Shown here: positions 1 through 9,516 of the stretch, one piece after another
How the letters are laid out: each line of letters begins with the position of its first letter
Numbering within the stretch: the stretch's first letter is position 1
Assembly (NCBI GenBank): GCA_009781085.1
Contig: WQYV01000017.1
Span: forward strand, 1-35,711
Length of the DNA stretch: 35,711 nt
Origin: Betaproteobacteria bacterium
GTDB taxonomy: Bacteria > Pseudomonadota > Gammaproteobacteria > Burkholderiales > Rhodocyclaceae
Direction of reading: 5' to 3'
Made by a program: the position numbers and the translations under genes
The notes under the pieces: model-generated
Database searches by the model: none
What the model was told of the DNA's origin: nothing
Seen by the model: the letters and a program-made list of their open reading frames with translations, nothing else

Positions 1-243
1 ATCGGGCATGGGCGGGCGGTTCGCCTTGTATTGCGGGTACCATTCATCCCGGAAGGTTGGTTCTTTGGCATCAAATACACAAACGCGGTAATCCGCCTTG
101 TAGTCCCCGGCCAGCCGACGTAGCATCGCAAGGACGCCACGGATGGCTCCGGTCGGTTCGCCACGCGAGGTGCGCAGGTCGGGCAAGGCGTGGAACGCAC
201 GATAAAGATAACTGGAACCGTCGACGAGCAGCAGGGTTGGCAT
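1..243 (-). CDS. polA: DNA polymerase I, N-terminal part (runs off the left edge)
   Basis: Reverse complement from 243 reads [81 protein letters not shown], the typical PolA 5'-exonuclease N-terminus. Confidence 0.95.
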   Translation of the reverse strand, partial: MPTLLLVDGSSYLYRAFHALPDLRTSRGEPTGAIRGVLAMLRRLAGDYKADYRVCVFDAKEPTFRDEWYPQYKANRPPMPD

Positions 244-282
244 TGAACACGATCCTCGCAATTAGGAATACATGGCGAATAA

Positions 283-1005
283 ATGAACATGAAAGACAAA
301 ATGCCACCCGATGTGGTTGCTGACGCGCCCCGTTACAACGGGCGCGAATCGTGGCGGATCTTTGGGATTATGGCAGAGTTCGTCGAGGCTACCGAACGGC
401 TCAACGCCATCCGTCCGGCGGTATCGGTCTTCGGCAGCGCCCGGACCGAACCGGATCACCCCTATTACGCGCTGACCGAACGCATCGCCCGCCTGCTCTC
501 GGATGCCGGATTTGCCGTCATTTCGGGGGGCGGGCCGGGCATCATGGAAGCGGCCAACAAGGGCGCATTCTTTGGCAAAAGCCCTTCGGTGGGACTCAAT
601 ATCCAGTTGCCGCACGAACAGCAGGCCAACGCCTACCAGGATATTTCCCAGGCTTTCCAGCACTTTTTCGCACGTAAATTCATGTTCGTGAAATGCGCGA
701 GCGCCTACGTGGTCATGCCCGGCGGGTTCGGCACGCTCGACGAACTGCTCGAAGCTATGACCCTGGTGCAGACGCGCAAGAGCCGCCAGATCCCGATCAT
801 CCTCGTGCACGGGGCTTTCTGGCGCGGCCTCCTCGACTGGTTCCGGGATCGGCTCGTGACCGAGCGCATGATCTCTCCGGATGACCTCAACCTGATCCAG
901 GTCATCGACGAACCTGGGGATGTCGTTGAGGCAATTTTCAAACACTATGAAACGCGGGGCTTCATGCCCTTGCCCGAAGAGCACGAAATAATGCTTAATC
1001 TCTAA
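283..1005 (+). CDS. LOG family / TIGR00730 Rossmann-fold protein (cytokinin riboside monophosphate phosphoribohydrolase-like)
   Basis: Contains SGGGPGIMEAANKGAF and MPGGFGTLDELLEAMTLVQT, the LOG family PGGxGTxxE motif. Confidence 0.93.
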   Translation: MNMKDKMPPDVVADAPRYNGRESWRIFGIMAEFVEATERLNAIRPAVSVFGSARTEPDHPYYALTERIARLLSDAGFAVISGGGPGIMEAANKGAFFGKSPSVGLNIQLPHEQQANAYQDISQAFQHFFARKFMFVKCASAYVVMPGGFGTLDELLEAMTLVQTRKSRQIPIILVHGAFWRGLLDWFRDRLVTERMISPDDLNLIQVIDEPGDVVEAIFKHYETRGFMPLPEEHEIMLNL

Positions 1006-1028
1006 ACCCCGTAATGGAGAGTCCTATC

Positions 1029-1343
1029 ATGCGCCCCTCACTGTCAGCCGCACTCGCTGCCCTTGCCTTCTGTATCGGCTCAATGGCCGCCCAACCGCTG
1101 TTTGCCCAGGAACCGGAGGGTCTCGAACCGCTGGATGAGGAATTGCCCCAAGTTACCATCGTCAAACGCGGGGATGACACCATCACCGAATTCCGCCTAC
1201 GCGGCAAGCTTTACATGGTCAAGGTGACGCAACCGAACGGGATGTCCTATTACTTGATCGACCAAGAAGGCAAAGGCCACTGGGTACGGGATAACAGTAA
1301 CGGCAAACTGATCGTTCCTACCTGGGTGCTCACGAATTGGTAA
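1029..1343 (+). CDS. DUF2782 domain-containing small exported protein
   Basis: Signal-peptide-like N-terminus, then DTITEFRLRGKLYMVKVTQPNGMSYYLIDQEGKGHW. GGAG SD favours the ATG at 1029 over 1014. Confidence 0.8.
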   Translation: MRPSLSAALAALAFCIGSMAAQPLFAQEPEGLEPLDEELPQVTIVKRGDDTITEFRLRGKLYMVKVTQPNGMSYYLIDQEGKGHWVRDNSNGKLIVPTWVLTNW

Positions 1344-1353
1344 GCTTGGGAGC

Positions 1354-2307
1354 ATGTCCGTCTTTACATTGCCTACCGAAGAAACCCTGGCGCGCTGGCT
1401 GAATCACTATTCCATCGGGCGGCTGATCGGATTCGAAGGCATCGCGGACGGTGTCCAGAATAGTAATTTTTTCGTCACAACCACGCTTGGACGTTATGTC
1501 CTGACGCTATTTGAGGACATTGCGCGTGCCGAACTGCCTTATTACCTGCACCTGATGGCGCATCTTGCCCGCCACGGCCTGCCCGTGCCCGCGCCAATCG
1601 CCAATCGCGACAACGAATACCTGGGCACACTGGCGGGCAAACCGGCAGTGCTGGTATCGCGGTTGCCGGGTGCTTCGGAAGCGCACCCAGACGGCGGGCA
1701 CTGTACCCGGATCGGTACCATGCTCGCGAGCCTGCACCTGGCTGGGCGATCCTACGGAAGGCGGCAACCCAACCCGCGCGGCACAGGCTGGCGCGCACAG
1801 GCCGCCACCTTGCTCCGCCCCTATCTACCTGTCGACGATGCGGCCTTGCTCGATGCCGAATTGCGTTTCCAGGAAAGCACCGATGATAATTTCTCACGCC
1901 TGCCTACTGGGGCAATCCACGGCGATCTTTTCCGCGACAACGTGTTGTGGACGGAGGACGGGTTCATCGGCGGGGTGATAGATTTCTACTTTGCCGGTCA
2001 CGACGCCCTGCTCTTTGACGTTGCCGTCACCGTCAATGACTGGTGCAGCATGCCCGATGGCGCGATCGACCCGGCACGTGCGCATGCCCTGCTCACCGCC
2101 TATCATTCATCCCACCCTTTTATCGATCCTGAACGTATCATCTGGCCAACGATGCTGCGGGCGGCGGCTCTGCGCTTTTGGCTGTCACGGCTTGCCGACC
2201 GTACCCTACCGCGCACAGGCGAATTGGTATTAGTAAAAAACCCTGACGAATACCGTAATATTCTGTGCCTACGTGCTTCCGGCATCGTCCCCCCCCTGCC
2301 TGATTGA
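1354..2307 (+). CDS. thrB: Homoserine kinase (APH-fold ThrB type)
   Basis: MSVFTLPTEETLARWLNHYSIGRLIGFEGIADGVQNSNFFVTTTLGRYVLTLFE; catalytic-loop motif GAIHGDLFRDNVLW; polA-linked as in betaproteobacteria. Confidence 0.93.
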   Translation: MSVFTLPTEETLARWLNHYSIGRLIGFEGIADGVQNSNFFVTTTLGRYVLTLFEDIARAELPYYLHLMAHLARHGLPVPAPIANRDNEYLGTLAGKPAVLVSRLPGASEAHPDGGHCTRIGTMLASLHLAGRSYGRRQPNPRGTGWRAQAATLLRPYLPVDDAALLDAELRFQESTDDNFSRLPTGAIHGDLFRDNVLWTEDGFIGGVIDFYFAGHDALLFDVAVTVNDWCSMPDGAIDPARAHALLTAYHSSHPFIDPERIIWPTMLRAAALRFWLSRLADRTLPRTGELVLVKNPDEYRNILCLRASGIVPPLPD

Positions 2308-2310
2308 CAA

Positions 2311-3249
2311 ATGCCACCCATGAGAAACAACAACGTCACTGAAACTGAGCCAGCTTCCATCCTGCCAACGGATACCCAGCTTTCGCGGGATGTTGTCAGA
2401 CGGCGCAACCGACATTATTCCCGCCCCTTGAAAATCCGGCGCCTTCCTATGCAACATGGATGGTACTGGTTAATCGAAGGTTTTATGTTATGTGTGCGTA
2501 AACCCGCGTTTCTCAGCTTCCTGACCCTGCCCCTTTGCATCATTGCCGGTGTCACCTTTGCATGGGGCCCTCCTTACGTTGTTGAACTGCTTGGGCCAGT
2601 CTTGTACCCGGGCCTGATGCTTGGGGTCTTCAACGGATGTCGCGCCATTGACCGTAAACGCCCCCTCAACCCGGGCCTGCTGTTCTCGGGTTTTCGCCGT
2701 TTCGCATTCGACCTGCTGCTGGCAGGTTTCATCAATTTCATTGCGATCACAGCCATACTGTTGAGTACCTGGCTGATCGACGGCGGCATGATGTGGCGGC
2801 TGGTCATGCATGCCGAAATACCAGACGTTGAAACCACCTCATTCTTTTATTCATCATTTGTCATTGCGATATTATCCACACTGTGGTCAGTGATGTATCT
2901 CTTCGTGCCGCAACTTATTGGTTGGTGGCGCCTATCCGTACCTAGGGCGTTGATTTTCAGCCTGAAGGGATGCCTCTTCAACTGGCTCCCTTTCCTCACT
3001 TACGCCTTCTGCTTTGGTTTCTTCATCATCATTCTGTCGGCCCTCGTCATCAACTTTTTCGAACTTCTCTCCGAAGGGCTTGGCGTGGTGGTTTGCGCCG
3101 TTTTCCTACTGCTCATCATTCCTGCCCAAATCGCAAGTTTTTATGTCGCGGCACGCGATATTTTCGGGTTCCCGCGCCGAAAAAGAAGCAAAAAACGACC
3201 GTCGGGTTCAGCGGCAGATAATCAAAGAAAACGTAGGGTTCAAGCGTAA
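2311..3249 (+). CDS. BPSS1780-family membrane protein
   Basis: Multi-TM protein with GWYWLIEGFMLCVRKPAFLSF and GPVLYPGLMLGVFNGCRAIDRKRPLNPGLLFSGFR. Confidence 0.75.
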   Translation: MPPMRNNNVTETEPASILPTDTQLSRDVVRRRNRHYSRPLKIRRLPMQHGWYWLIEGFMLCVRKPAFLSFLTLPLCIIAGVTFAWGPPYVVELLGPVLYPGLMLGVFNGCRAIDRKRPLNPGLLFSGFRRFAFDLLLAGFINFIAITAILLSTWLIDGGMMWRLVMHAEIPDVETTSFFYSSFVIAILSTLWSVMYLFVPQLIGWWRLSVPRALIFSLKGCLFNWLPFLTYAFCFGFFIIILSALVINFFELLSEGLGVVVCAVFLLLIIPAQIASFYVAARDIFGFPRRKRSKKRPSGSAADNQRKRRVQA

Positions 3250-3264
3250 TCCTGCGCTGTTTTC

Positions 3265-3287
3265 TAGTGTGGATTTACACTATTTTT
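3265..3287 (+). terminator. Short intrinsic terminator-like hairpin
   Basis: TAGTGT-GGATTT-ACACTA followed by TTTTT, just after the stop of the 2311..3249 gene. Confidence 0.45.
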
Positions 3288-3374
3288 CTTGTTACGCTGT
3301 AAAAATACGATTGATATTTATGTATTTCCCTATTGAAAAACTCAGTAGGATTATGTCTTCTTGGAGATACTCTC

Positions 3375-3914
3375 ATGGATGATTACTCTGCTGCACCGAA
3401 CAACCCTTACCAGGCACCCCAAGCTACCTCCGCGTATGCGCCAGATGATGCGACGTCCGGTGAATTCGTACTTGCCGGTCGGGGTACCCGTTTTGGGGCA
3501 GCCATCATCGACAACATGATTCAAATAATCTTTGTTTTTTTGATTCTCGCCCCCTTTTTCTATTCCACAGGAATCGATGGGTTTATCGAATGGAGCGAGA
3601 GTGATGAGGTTCTTTCATCTGTAGTGGCTGTTATTTTGAGTCTTGGCATTTATTTCGGGGTCAATTTTTACCTGCTTCAAAAGAATGGCCAAACTATAGG
3701 AAAATATCTATGTCACATTAAAATCGTGCGCACTAACGGTTCCCGTGCCGATGTGCAGCGAATATTGCTCTACCGCGAACTTCCGATACTGCTCCTTATG
3801 CAAGTACCTTTCGTTGGCAACTACATCGCATTAATCGATGCGGTAATGATTTTCCGCGATTCGCGCAAATGCCTGCACGATGACATTGCCGACACCATCG
3901 TCATCAAAGCATAG
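3375..3914 (+). CDS. RDD family membrane protein
   Basis: MDDYSAAPNNPYQAPQ...GRGTRFGAAIIDNMIQI...QKNGQTIGKYLCHIKIVRTNGSRADVQRILLYRELP; GGAGA SD upstream of 3375. Confidence 0.8.
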   Translation: MDDYSAAPNNPYQAPQATSAYAPDDATSGEFVLAGRGTRFGAAIIDNMIQIIFVFLILAPFFYSTGIDGFIEWSESDEVLSSVVAVILSLGIYFGVNFYLLQKNGQTIGKYLCHIKIVRTNGSRADVQRILLYRELPILLLMQVPFVGNYIALIDAVMIFRDSRKCLHDDIADTIVIKA

Positions 3915-3929
3915 CCTCATGTCATCCAT

Positions 3930-4691
3930 ATGCCTTTGCTCGATACCGTCCGGACCATTGAAACACCTGAAGGGGTAAGCATCCGCCTGCGCCTGGCCGG
4001 GCCTGCGCCACGTGCGCTGGCCTGGTTGTTGGACTTTCTCATCCGCAACGTTGCCTGGGGGGCTATTGCAACGCCGTTTTTATCCCCATTAGGCGATTTT
4101 GGTTTTGGCATCTACCTGATATGTACTTTTCTCATCGAATGGTTTTATCCGGTGTTGTTCGAGGTCTACTCGCATGGGGCGACACCGGGGAAAAAAGCGT
4201 TGGGTCTGGCCGTATTGCAGGACGATGGCGTACCGGTCAGTTGGTCGGCTTCTGTGACGCGCAACCTGCTGCGTGTCGTCGATCTTTTGCCGTTGCTCTA
4301 CGCCTTCGGGCTGTGTTCGATGTTCCTAAACCGCGACTTCAAACGGTTGGGCGACATTGTGGCGAAAACGATTGTCGTCCATCGCGACAAACCCAAGTTG
4401 CCGCAAAAACTCCCGCCGGGCCACGCATTGCCGTTGCCCATTTGGCTTTCTTCGTCCGAACAGCAACTGATCGTTGCCTTTGCCGCCCGTATCCCCCGGC
4501 TGACGCCAGACCGTGCAAAGGAATTGGCACAAATACTCGACCCCGAAAAAAACAATGCGCATGTACCGGGCGCAACCCCTGCAATGAGTGTCGGACGGGT
4601 TCAAAACAACCGCCAGCACACCAATGCCGCGTTCCATACCGATGTGGATTCCCTGCTCGGCTATGCGCGCCATATCGTCGGGGAGCGTTGA
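3930..4691 (+). CDS. RDD family membrane protein, first gene of a MoxR-type cluster
   Basis: GPAPRALAWLLDFLIRN...YSHGATPGKKALGLAVLQDDGVPVSWSASVTRNLLRVVDLLPLLYAFG. Confidence 0.85.
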   Translation: MPLLDTVRTIETPEGVSIRLRLAGPAPRALAWLLDFLIRNVAWGAIATPFLSPLGDFGFGIYLICTFLIEWFYPVLFEVYSHGATPGKKALGLAVLQDDGVPVSWSASVTRNLLRVVDLLPLLYAFGLCSMFLNRDFKRLGDIVAKTIVVHRDKPKLPQKLPPGHALPLPIWLSSSEQQLIVAFAARIPRLTPDRAKELAQILDPEKNNAHVPGATPAMSVGRVQNNRQHTNAAFHTDVDSLLGYARHIVGER

Positions 4692-4697
4692 GCATTT

Positions 4698-5705
4698 ATG
4701 ACACCCAATGAGTTTGTCAGCCGTCACGAACAGGAATGGAGCCAACTCGAAACGCTGATCGCCGCACGTTCCAGGCGCCGTTTGGCCAAACCGGACCCTC
4801 CGGGCACATCAGGTGGCTCGGACACAAGGCTTACGTTTCCATCGCTCTACCGCCGAACCTGCTTGCATCTAGCCCTCGCACGCGAAAGGAACTATCCGCC
4901 TGCATTGATCGACCGGCTCGACCGCCTCGCGCTGTCAGGACATCAAACGCTTTACGGTGCACGTTCCCGCCTGCTGCACAGCATCGGTCAATTCATTGTC
5001 CGTGATTTTCCTGCGCTGATCCGCAAACACGCACGCCTTTTCTGGTTCGCCAGCGCATTGCTTTACCTGCCCGGCCTGCTCATGGGCCTGCTGGTTTATT
5101 TTCAGCCGGAAATGGTCTACGCCCTCCTCGACCACGAAGGGGTGCGCCACCTGGAGGAGATGTACCGCACTGGCGGCACAATTGAGGTCCAACCCGGTTC
5201 AGGCCGGGTGGCCAACGAAAACTTCAGGATGTTCGGTTTTTATATCTACAACAATATTACGATAGGCTTTCAGTGCTTCGCCTCTGGCCTGCTGTTTGGG
5301 TTGGGTACGCTTTATTACCTGATCTTTAACGGCCTGATTTTCGGCGCAGTCTCCGCGCATCTGATCCACCAGGGGTCGACCGAGCGGTTTTTCCAGTTTG
5401 TGGTCGCGCATGGCGCTTTTGAACTGACTGCCATCGTGCTTTGCGGCATGGCTGGCCTGTTGCTTGGCCAGGCGCTGATCTCACCCGGGCGGCGGCGGCG
5501 CAGCGAGGCGCTGAGCCACGCAGCAGGCCCGGCAGTAAAGATCGTCTACGGCGCCACGGCCATGCTGCTGGTTGCCGCGTTCATCGAAGCTTTCTGGTCT
5601 TCCGGCGCCTATCTGCCAACCACGGGGAAATTCATCGTCGGCGGGTTGCTTTGGGCATTGGTTGCCGCTTATTTTTTGTTCATGGGGGCACGGCGTGAGC
5701 CCTGA
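4698..5705 (+). CDS. Stage II sporulation protein M-like (SpoIIM/DUF95) membrane protein
   Basis: NNITIGFQCFASGLLFGLGTLYYLIFNGLIFGAVSAHLIHQG...FFQFVVAHGAFELTAIVLCGMAGLLLGQALISPG. Confidence 0.87.
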   Translation: MTPNEFVSRHEQEWSQLETLIAARSRRRLAKPDPPGTSGGSDTRLTFPSLYRRTCLHLALARERNYPPALIDRLDRLALSGHQTLYGARSRLLHSIGQFIVRDFPALIRKHARLFWFASALLYLPGLLMGLLVYFQPEMVYALLDHEGVRHLEEMYRTGGTIEVQPGSGRVANENFRMFGFYIYNNITIGFQCFASGLLFGLGTLYYLIFNGLIFGAVSAHLIHQGSTERFFQFVVAHGAFELTAIVLCGMAGLLLGQALISPGRRRRSEALSHAAGPAVKIVYGATAMLLVAAFIEAFWSSGAYLPTTGKFIVGGLLWALVAAYFLFMGARREP

Positions 5706-6456
5706 TGCCCTAACCGTCCAGACCCGCACCCGTGCGCACTGGGAAGCAATCGACCTTGGCTTTGCGCTGGTGCAGGCACACTGGCGGAACCTGTATGCGG
5801 CTTGGCTCGTCGTCATCCTCCCGGCTACCCTTTTGGCGCTGACGCTGGCTTACCTGTCAAACCGCGACGGAAAGGGAATAATGTACGGCTTGGTCCTATT
5901 GTGGTGGCTGAAGCCGCTTTACGACCGTGTCCTCCTGCACGTCATGAGCCGCGCCGTTTTCGGCGAAACGGTCAGTTGGCGCGGCACTCTGCGCGCCATA
6001 CCCGGCCTGTTGCTGCATTCCGGTCTGTTCCGTGCCTTGACTTGGAGACGTTTCTCGCCCCAGCGCAGTTTCAGGTTGCCGACATGGCAACTCGAAGGCG
6101 TTACCGGGCAGGCACGGCGCCGTCGCCTTCGCGCACTGAATGGGCGTGGCGCCATCAGGCTGATTTTTGTGTGCAGCACCTTCGAAACGATTCTGTCCTT
6201 CGGCATGGTGGGCCTTCTCCTCATGCTGCTGCCGCCTGAATCCATCCTCTCCCACCTGAAGGACGCCTTTGTTTCCAGCTTCAAAGTGGCCTCTTACTTC
6301 ATTTACCTGTTCGTCATCACCATCATCGAACCGTTTTACGTCGCAGCCGGGTTCATGCTCTATCTCAACCAGCGCACCGAACTCGAAGGATGGGACATCG
6401 AATTGGGTTTCCGCACGCTGGCCAACCGGCTTGCAACACAGCAGGCCCCGTCATGA
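5695..6456 (+). CDS. Polytopic membrane protein of unknown function
   Basis: GTG start at 5695 overlaps the upstream stop and is in frame with ORF 5572..6456; MSPDALTVQTRTRAHWEAIDLGFALVQAHWRNLYAAWLVVILPATLLALTLAYL. Confidence 0.8.
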   Translation: MSPDALTVQTRTRAHWEAIDLGFALVQAHWRNLYAAWLVVILPATLLALTLAYLSNRDGKGIMYGLVLLWWLKPLYDRVLLHVMSRAVFGETVSWRGTLRAIPGLLLHSGLFRALTWRRFSPQRSFRLPTWQLEGVTGQARRRRLRALNGRGAIRLIFVCSTFETILSFGMVGLLLMLLPPESILSHLKDAFVSSFKVASYFIYLFVITIIEPFYVAAGFMLYLNQRTELEGWDIELGFRTLANRLATQQAPS

Positions 6457-7229
6457 AGCCGTCCGTCCTCCGATGGCTCAGCCTGTGCCTGCTGCTCGCC
6501 CTGTCCGGCCTGTTATCCACGCAATCAGCCGGTGCGCCGCCCGCGCCCAACAACCGGGCATCGGCCTCCGGCCAAGCCCGTCCGGCCTATGTCGCCCAAG
6601 CACGGGAAATGGTCGATGCCGTCCTTGCCGAACCTGAATTCGACCGAACCCAAATTATCAAAAAACCGAAATCAAAAGAGCCTTTGACCCAAGAACCGGC
6701 CACACAAAAACCAACCACTAGCGGCAAATCATCCGATCGGGGCAACTTCTTCGCCCAATCCGGGGAAATTATCTTGTGGCTGCTGGTATTTGTGCTGATC
6801 GTGCTGCTGGTGGTCTATGCAAAGCATTGGCTGCCCTTCCTCAGTTTGCGGCGTTCCCGCGGCAAATCTCCGCACCTGTCCCAGCAAAGCGACAGTGTCC
6901 TTGAAACTGCCGTGGCGCTACCGGAAGACATTGCCACGGCAATCGCACGCTACTGGAGAGAAGGCAAAAAGGACGAAGCGCTGAGCCTGCTCTATCGGGG
7001 AACGATCAAACTGTTGTCGGAGCATTACCGTATTGACTTGCCGCAAAGCGCCACGGAAGGGGAAATGCACCTGCTCGTCAGCAATGCCATACCTTCTTTC
7101 AAAGACGATTTCGGCAACATCGTGCGCGCCTGGCTTCGGCTGGCCTATGCGCACCGCCCGCCTGCGGACATCGTCGGGCTGTTGGCGGGGTTTGCCCGCC
7201 TTCAGCAAACTGAGGGGGTTGTTTCGTGA
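6453..7229 (+). CDS. DUF4129-like membrane protein
   Basis: Signal peptide, one TM, then a C-terminal segment AIARYWREGKKDEALSLLYRGTIKLLSEHYRIDLPQSATEGEM. Start overlaps the preceding stop. Confidence 0.75.
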   Translation: MKPSVLRWLSLCLLLALSGLLSTQSAGAPPAPNNRASASGQARPAYVAQAREMVDAVLAEPEFDRTQIIKKPKSKEPLTQEPATQKPTTSGKSSDRGNFFAQSGEIILWLLVFVLIVLLVVYAKHWLPFLSLRRSRGKSPHLSQQSDSVLETAVALPEDIATAIARYWREGKKDEALSLLYRGTIKLLSEHYRIDLPQSATEGEMHLLVSNAIPSFKDDFGNIVRAWLRLAYAHRPPADIVGLLAGFARLQQTEGVVS

Positions 7230-8494
7230 GATTTTCCATCTGGAAACTCATCGGTTTTCTGCTCCTGTTAAGCCTATTGGCATTTTTTCTGTGGACTTAC
7301 GACCAGATCGAATACGTTGAGGAAAAACGCATCGGTGATTTTAAAGGGGCCGCTCTAAGCAACCCCCTGCTTGCCGCCGGACGGTTGGCCGAGCGTTATG
7401 GTGCGACCGCGCATTATGTCCCCGCTTACAGCAAACCGCCCCAATCCGGCGCTACGCTGGTATTTGCCGCACCGCGCTACTGGCTCTCGCAAAAACAAAA
7501 CGATGCGTTGCTGGACTGGGTGAAAACAAAGGGTGGCCACCTGGTCGTTTACGTACGTTCCCTGTGGGATTATGACGAAAATACACGTGTACGCAGCAAG
7601 AACGGCGAAAAAAAAGAAACTTCCCAAGATCCGTTGCTGGATTATCTTGGTGTCTATTCGTACTCATCTGCGCCAGACAATAAAGAAGGTCATGAGATAG
7701 AAAAAGCATTTCAGGGGCTACTGCAGGCTGTGCAAAAACAGGAGGTTGAACTGCCCGATGGTGTGCATCTAAACGTTCAGTTCGACCCGCAGTTGAGGCT
7801 ATTTGAAGACCCTGATGAGGGAGACCTTGGTGAGGACAGCGACTGGCGGATTTCGGAGCCAGGACGCAATAAGGGCGAAGGCCACTATGGCCTCGGCTAC
7901 AGGGTGGGCAATGGGCGCATCACGGTTCTTACCAGCCTTAATTTCATCAACAATGCCATGATCGGCAAGGACGACCATGCCGCACTTTTTGTCTATCTGA
8001 CCTCATTAGCGAAGGGCCAGGACATCTGGTTCGTTTATGGCAGCGACGTGCCCGCGCTCTGGCGTTGGCTCGTCCATTATGCCTGGCCAGTTCTCAATGC
8101 CGCCGCCATTCTGCTAATTATTTGGTTGTGGGCGATTCCGCGGCGGTTTGGTCCCTTGCTGCCTACCCGCCCCGCCGCCCGCCGCAGCATCGTCGAACAT
8201 GTGGCCGCCAGTGCGCGTTACTTATGGCGCAGCGAGCAGGGACAAGCGCTTTACCGGACGCTTTGTGACGATTTCTACAAACGGGCTTACTTACGCTACC
8301 CGCAGTGGAGCCGCTTGCCACAGCAGGAACTATACCGGCAGGTTGCCCTTTTCGCACATGAAACCCGAGCCCCGCAGCTATCTGGCCTGACTGAACAGGC
8401 CGTCGGATACCTGCTCGATACCAGCCACCCCCGCGACGAACGCCAATTCACCGCCCATTCACACCTTTTGGATATTCTCCGGAACAAATTATGA
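7226..8494 (+). CDS. DUF4350 domain-containing protein
   Basis: NPLLAAGRLAERYGATAHYVPAYSKPPQSGATLVFAAPRYWLSQKQNDALLDWVKTKGGHLVVYV; ATGA overlap with its neighbours. Confidence 0.85.
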   Translation: MRFSIWKLIGFLLLLSLLAFFLWTYDQIEYVEEKRIGDFKGAALSNPLLAAGRLAERYGATAHYVPAYSKPPQSGATLVFAAPRYWLSQKQNDALLDWVKTKGGHLVVYVRSLWDYDENTRVRSKNGEKKETSQDPLLDYLGVYSYSSAPDNKEGHEIEKAFQGLLQAVQKQEVELPDGVHLNVQFDPQLRLFEDPDEGDLGEDSDWRISEPGRNKGEGHYGLGYRVGNGRITVLTSLNFINNAMIGKDDHAALFVYLTSLAKGQDIWFVYGSDVPALWRWLVHYAWPVLNAAAILLIIWLWAIPRRFGPLLPTRPAARRSIVEHVAASARYLWRSEQGQALYRTLCDDFYKRAYLRYPQWSRLPQQELYRQVALFAHETRAPQLSGLTEQAVGYLLDTSHPRDERQFTAHSHLLDILRNKL

Positions 8495-9516
8495 ACGACG
8501 ACGCCCCCGCCCAAAACGCCCCGGAACCTTCGCCCACTTCCACAGAAGCCATGCAAAAAAACCTGGAGAGAACCTATCTCTACGCATTGCGCATCAAGGA
8601 AGAGGTCAACCGTGCGCTGATCGGTCAGGTGACTGCGCTGCAGCATACGTTGGTCGCCCTGTTTGCCGGAGGGCATGTGCTGGTAGAAGGGGTTCCAGGT
8701 CTGGGGAAAACCTTGCTTTTCCGTGCACTGGCGCAAACTTTCAATGGCAGTTTTTCGCGTATCCAGTTTACGCCCGACCTGATGCCATCGGACGTTACCG
8801 GCCATGCGCTTTACGACATCAAGACACAGGGATTCAAGATCCGCCGCGGGCCGGTGTTCAACCACCTGCTGCTTGCCGACGAAATCAACCGCGCACCGGC
8901 CAAAACCCAGGCTGCGTTGCTCGAAGCTATGCAGGAGCAGCAAGTCACCATCGAAGGCGGAGCGCATGCTTTGCCGCGCCCGTTCATGGTCATGGCGACA
9001 CAGAACCCCATCGAGCAGGAAGGCACTTACCCGTTGCCGGAGGCACAACTCGACCGCTTCCTGTTCAAAGTGCTCATTGACTATCCGACGCTCGACGAAG
9101 AACGGCGCATGCTCGAAACAGTCACCCGTAACCAGGTTGGCGACTCCCTCAACGTTACCGCCGTGCAAACCATCGTCACACCACAGATCATTGCGTCGAT
9201 CCAGCAGGTCACGGCTCGGGTTACGGTCGATGCGCGTATCATCGAATATGCTACTCGCATTGTACGGGCCACGCGAGATTGGTCAGGTGTATCGATCGGC
9301 GCGGGGCCGCGTGGCTCGATTGCGCTGATCCGCGCCGCCCGGGCTGCCGCCGTGTTGGGCGAACGCGATTTCGTTACCCCGGACGACATCAAAACTGTCG
9401 CGTTGCCCGCGTTGCGCCACCGCATCACCCTGACGCCAGATTTCGAAATGGAAGGCCGCACGGCCGACCAACTGCTCAGTGCTCTACTCGAACACGTCGA
9501 AGTGCCGCGCCAATGA
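8491..9516 (+). CDS. MoxR-family AAA+ ATPase
   Basis: Walker A GVPGLGKT, Walker B LLADEINRAPAKTQAALLEAMQEQQVT, ATQNPIEQEGTYPLPEAQLDRF. Confidence 0.96.
   Translation: MNDDAPAQNAPEPSPTSTEAMQKNLERTYLYALRIKEEVNRALIGQVTALQHTLVALFAGGHVLVEGVPGLGKTLLFRALAQTFNGSFSRIQFTPDLMPSDVTGHALYDIKTQGFKIRRGPVFNHLLLADEINRAPAKTQAALLEAMQEQQVTIEGGAHALPRPFMVMATQNPIEQEGTYPLPEAQLDRFLFKVLIDYPTLDEERRMLETVTRNQVGDSLNVTAVQTIVTPQIIASIQQVTARVTVDARIIEYATRIVRATRDWSGVSIGAGPRGSIALIRAARAAAVLGERDFVTPDDIKTVALPALRHRITLTPDFEMEGRTADQLLSALLEHVEVPRQ

Noticed and set aside
262-984. Long minus-strand ORF opposite the LOG-family gene
   Set aside because: Shadow ORF in GC-rich DNA; the plus strand encodes a clear LOG protein and the antisense translation has no recognisable motif.
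8296-9168. 290-aa minus-strand ORF over DUF4350/MoxR
   Set aside because: Fully antisense to strongly supported CDSs; composition typical of shadow frames.
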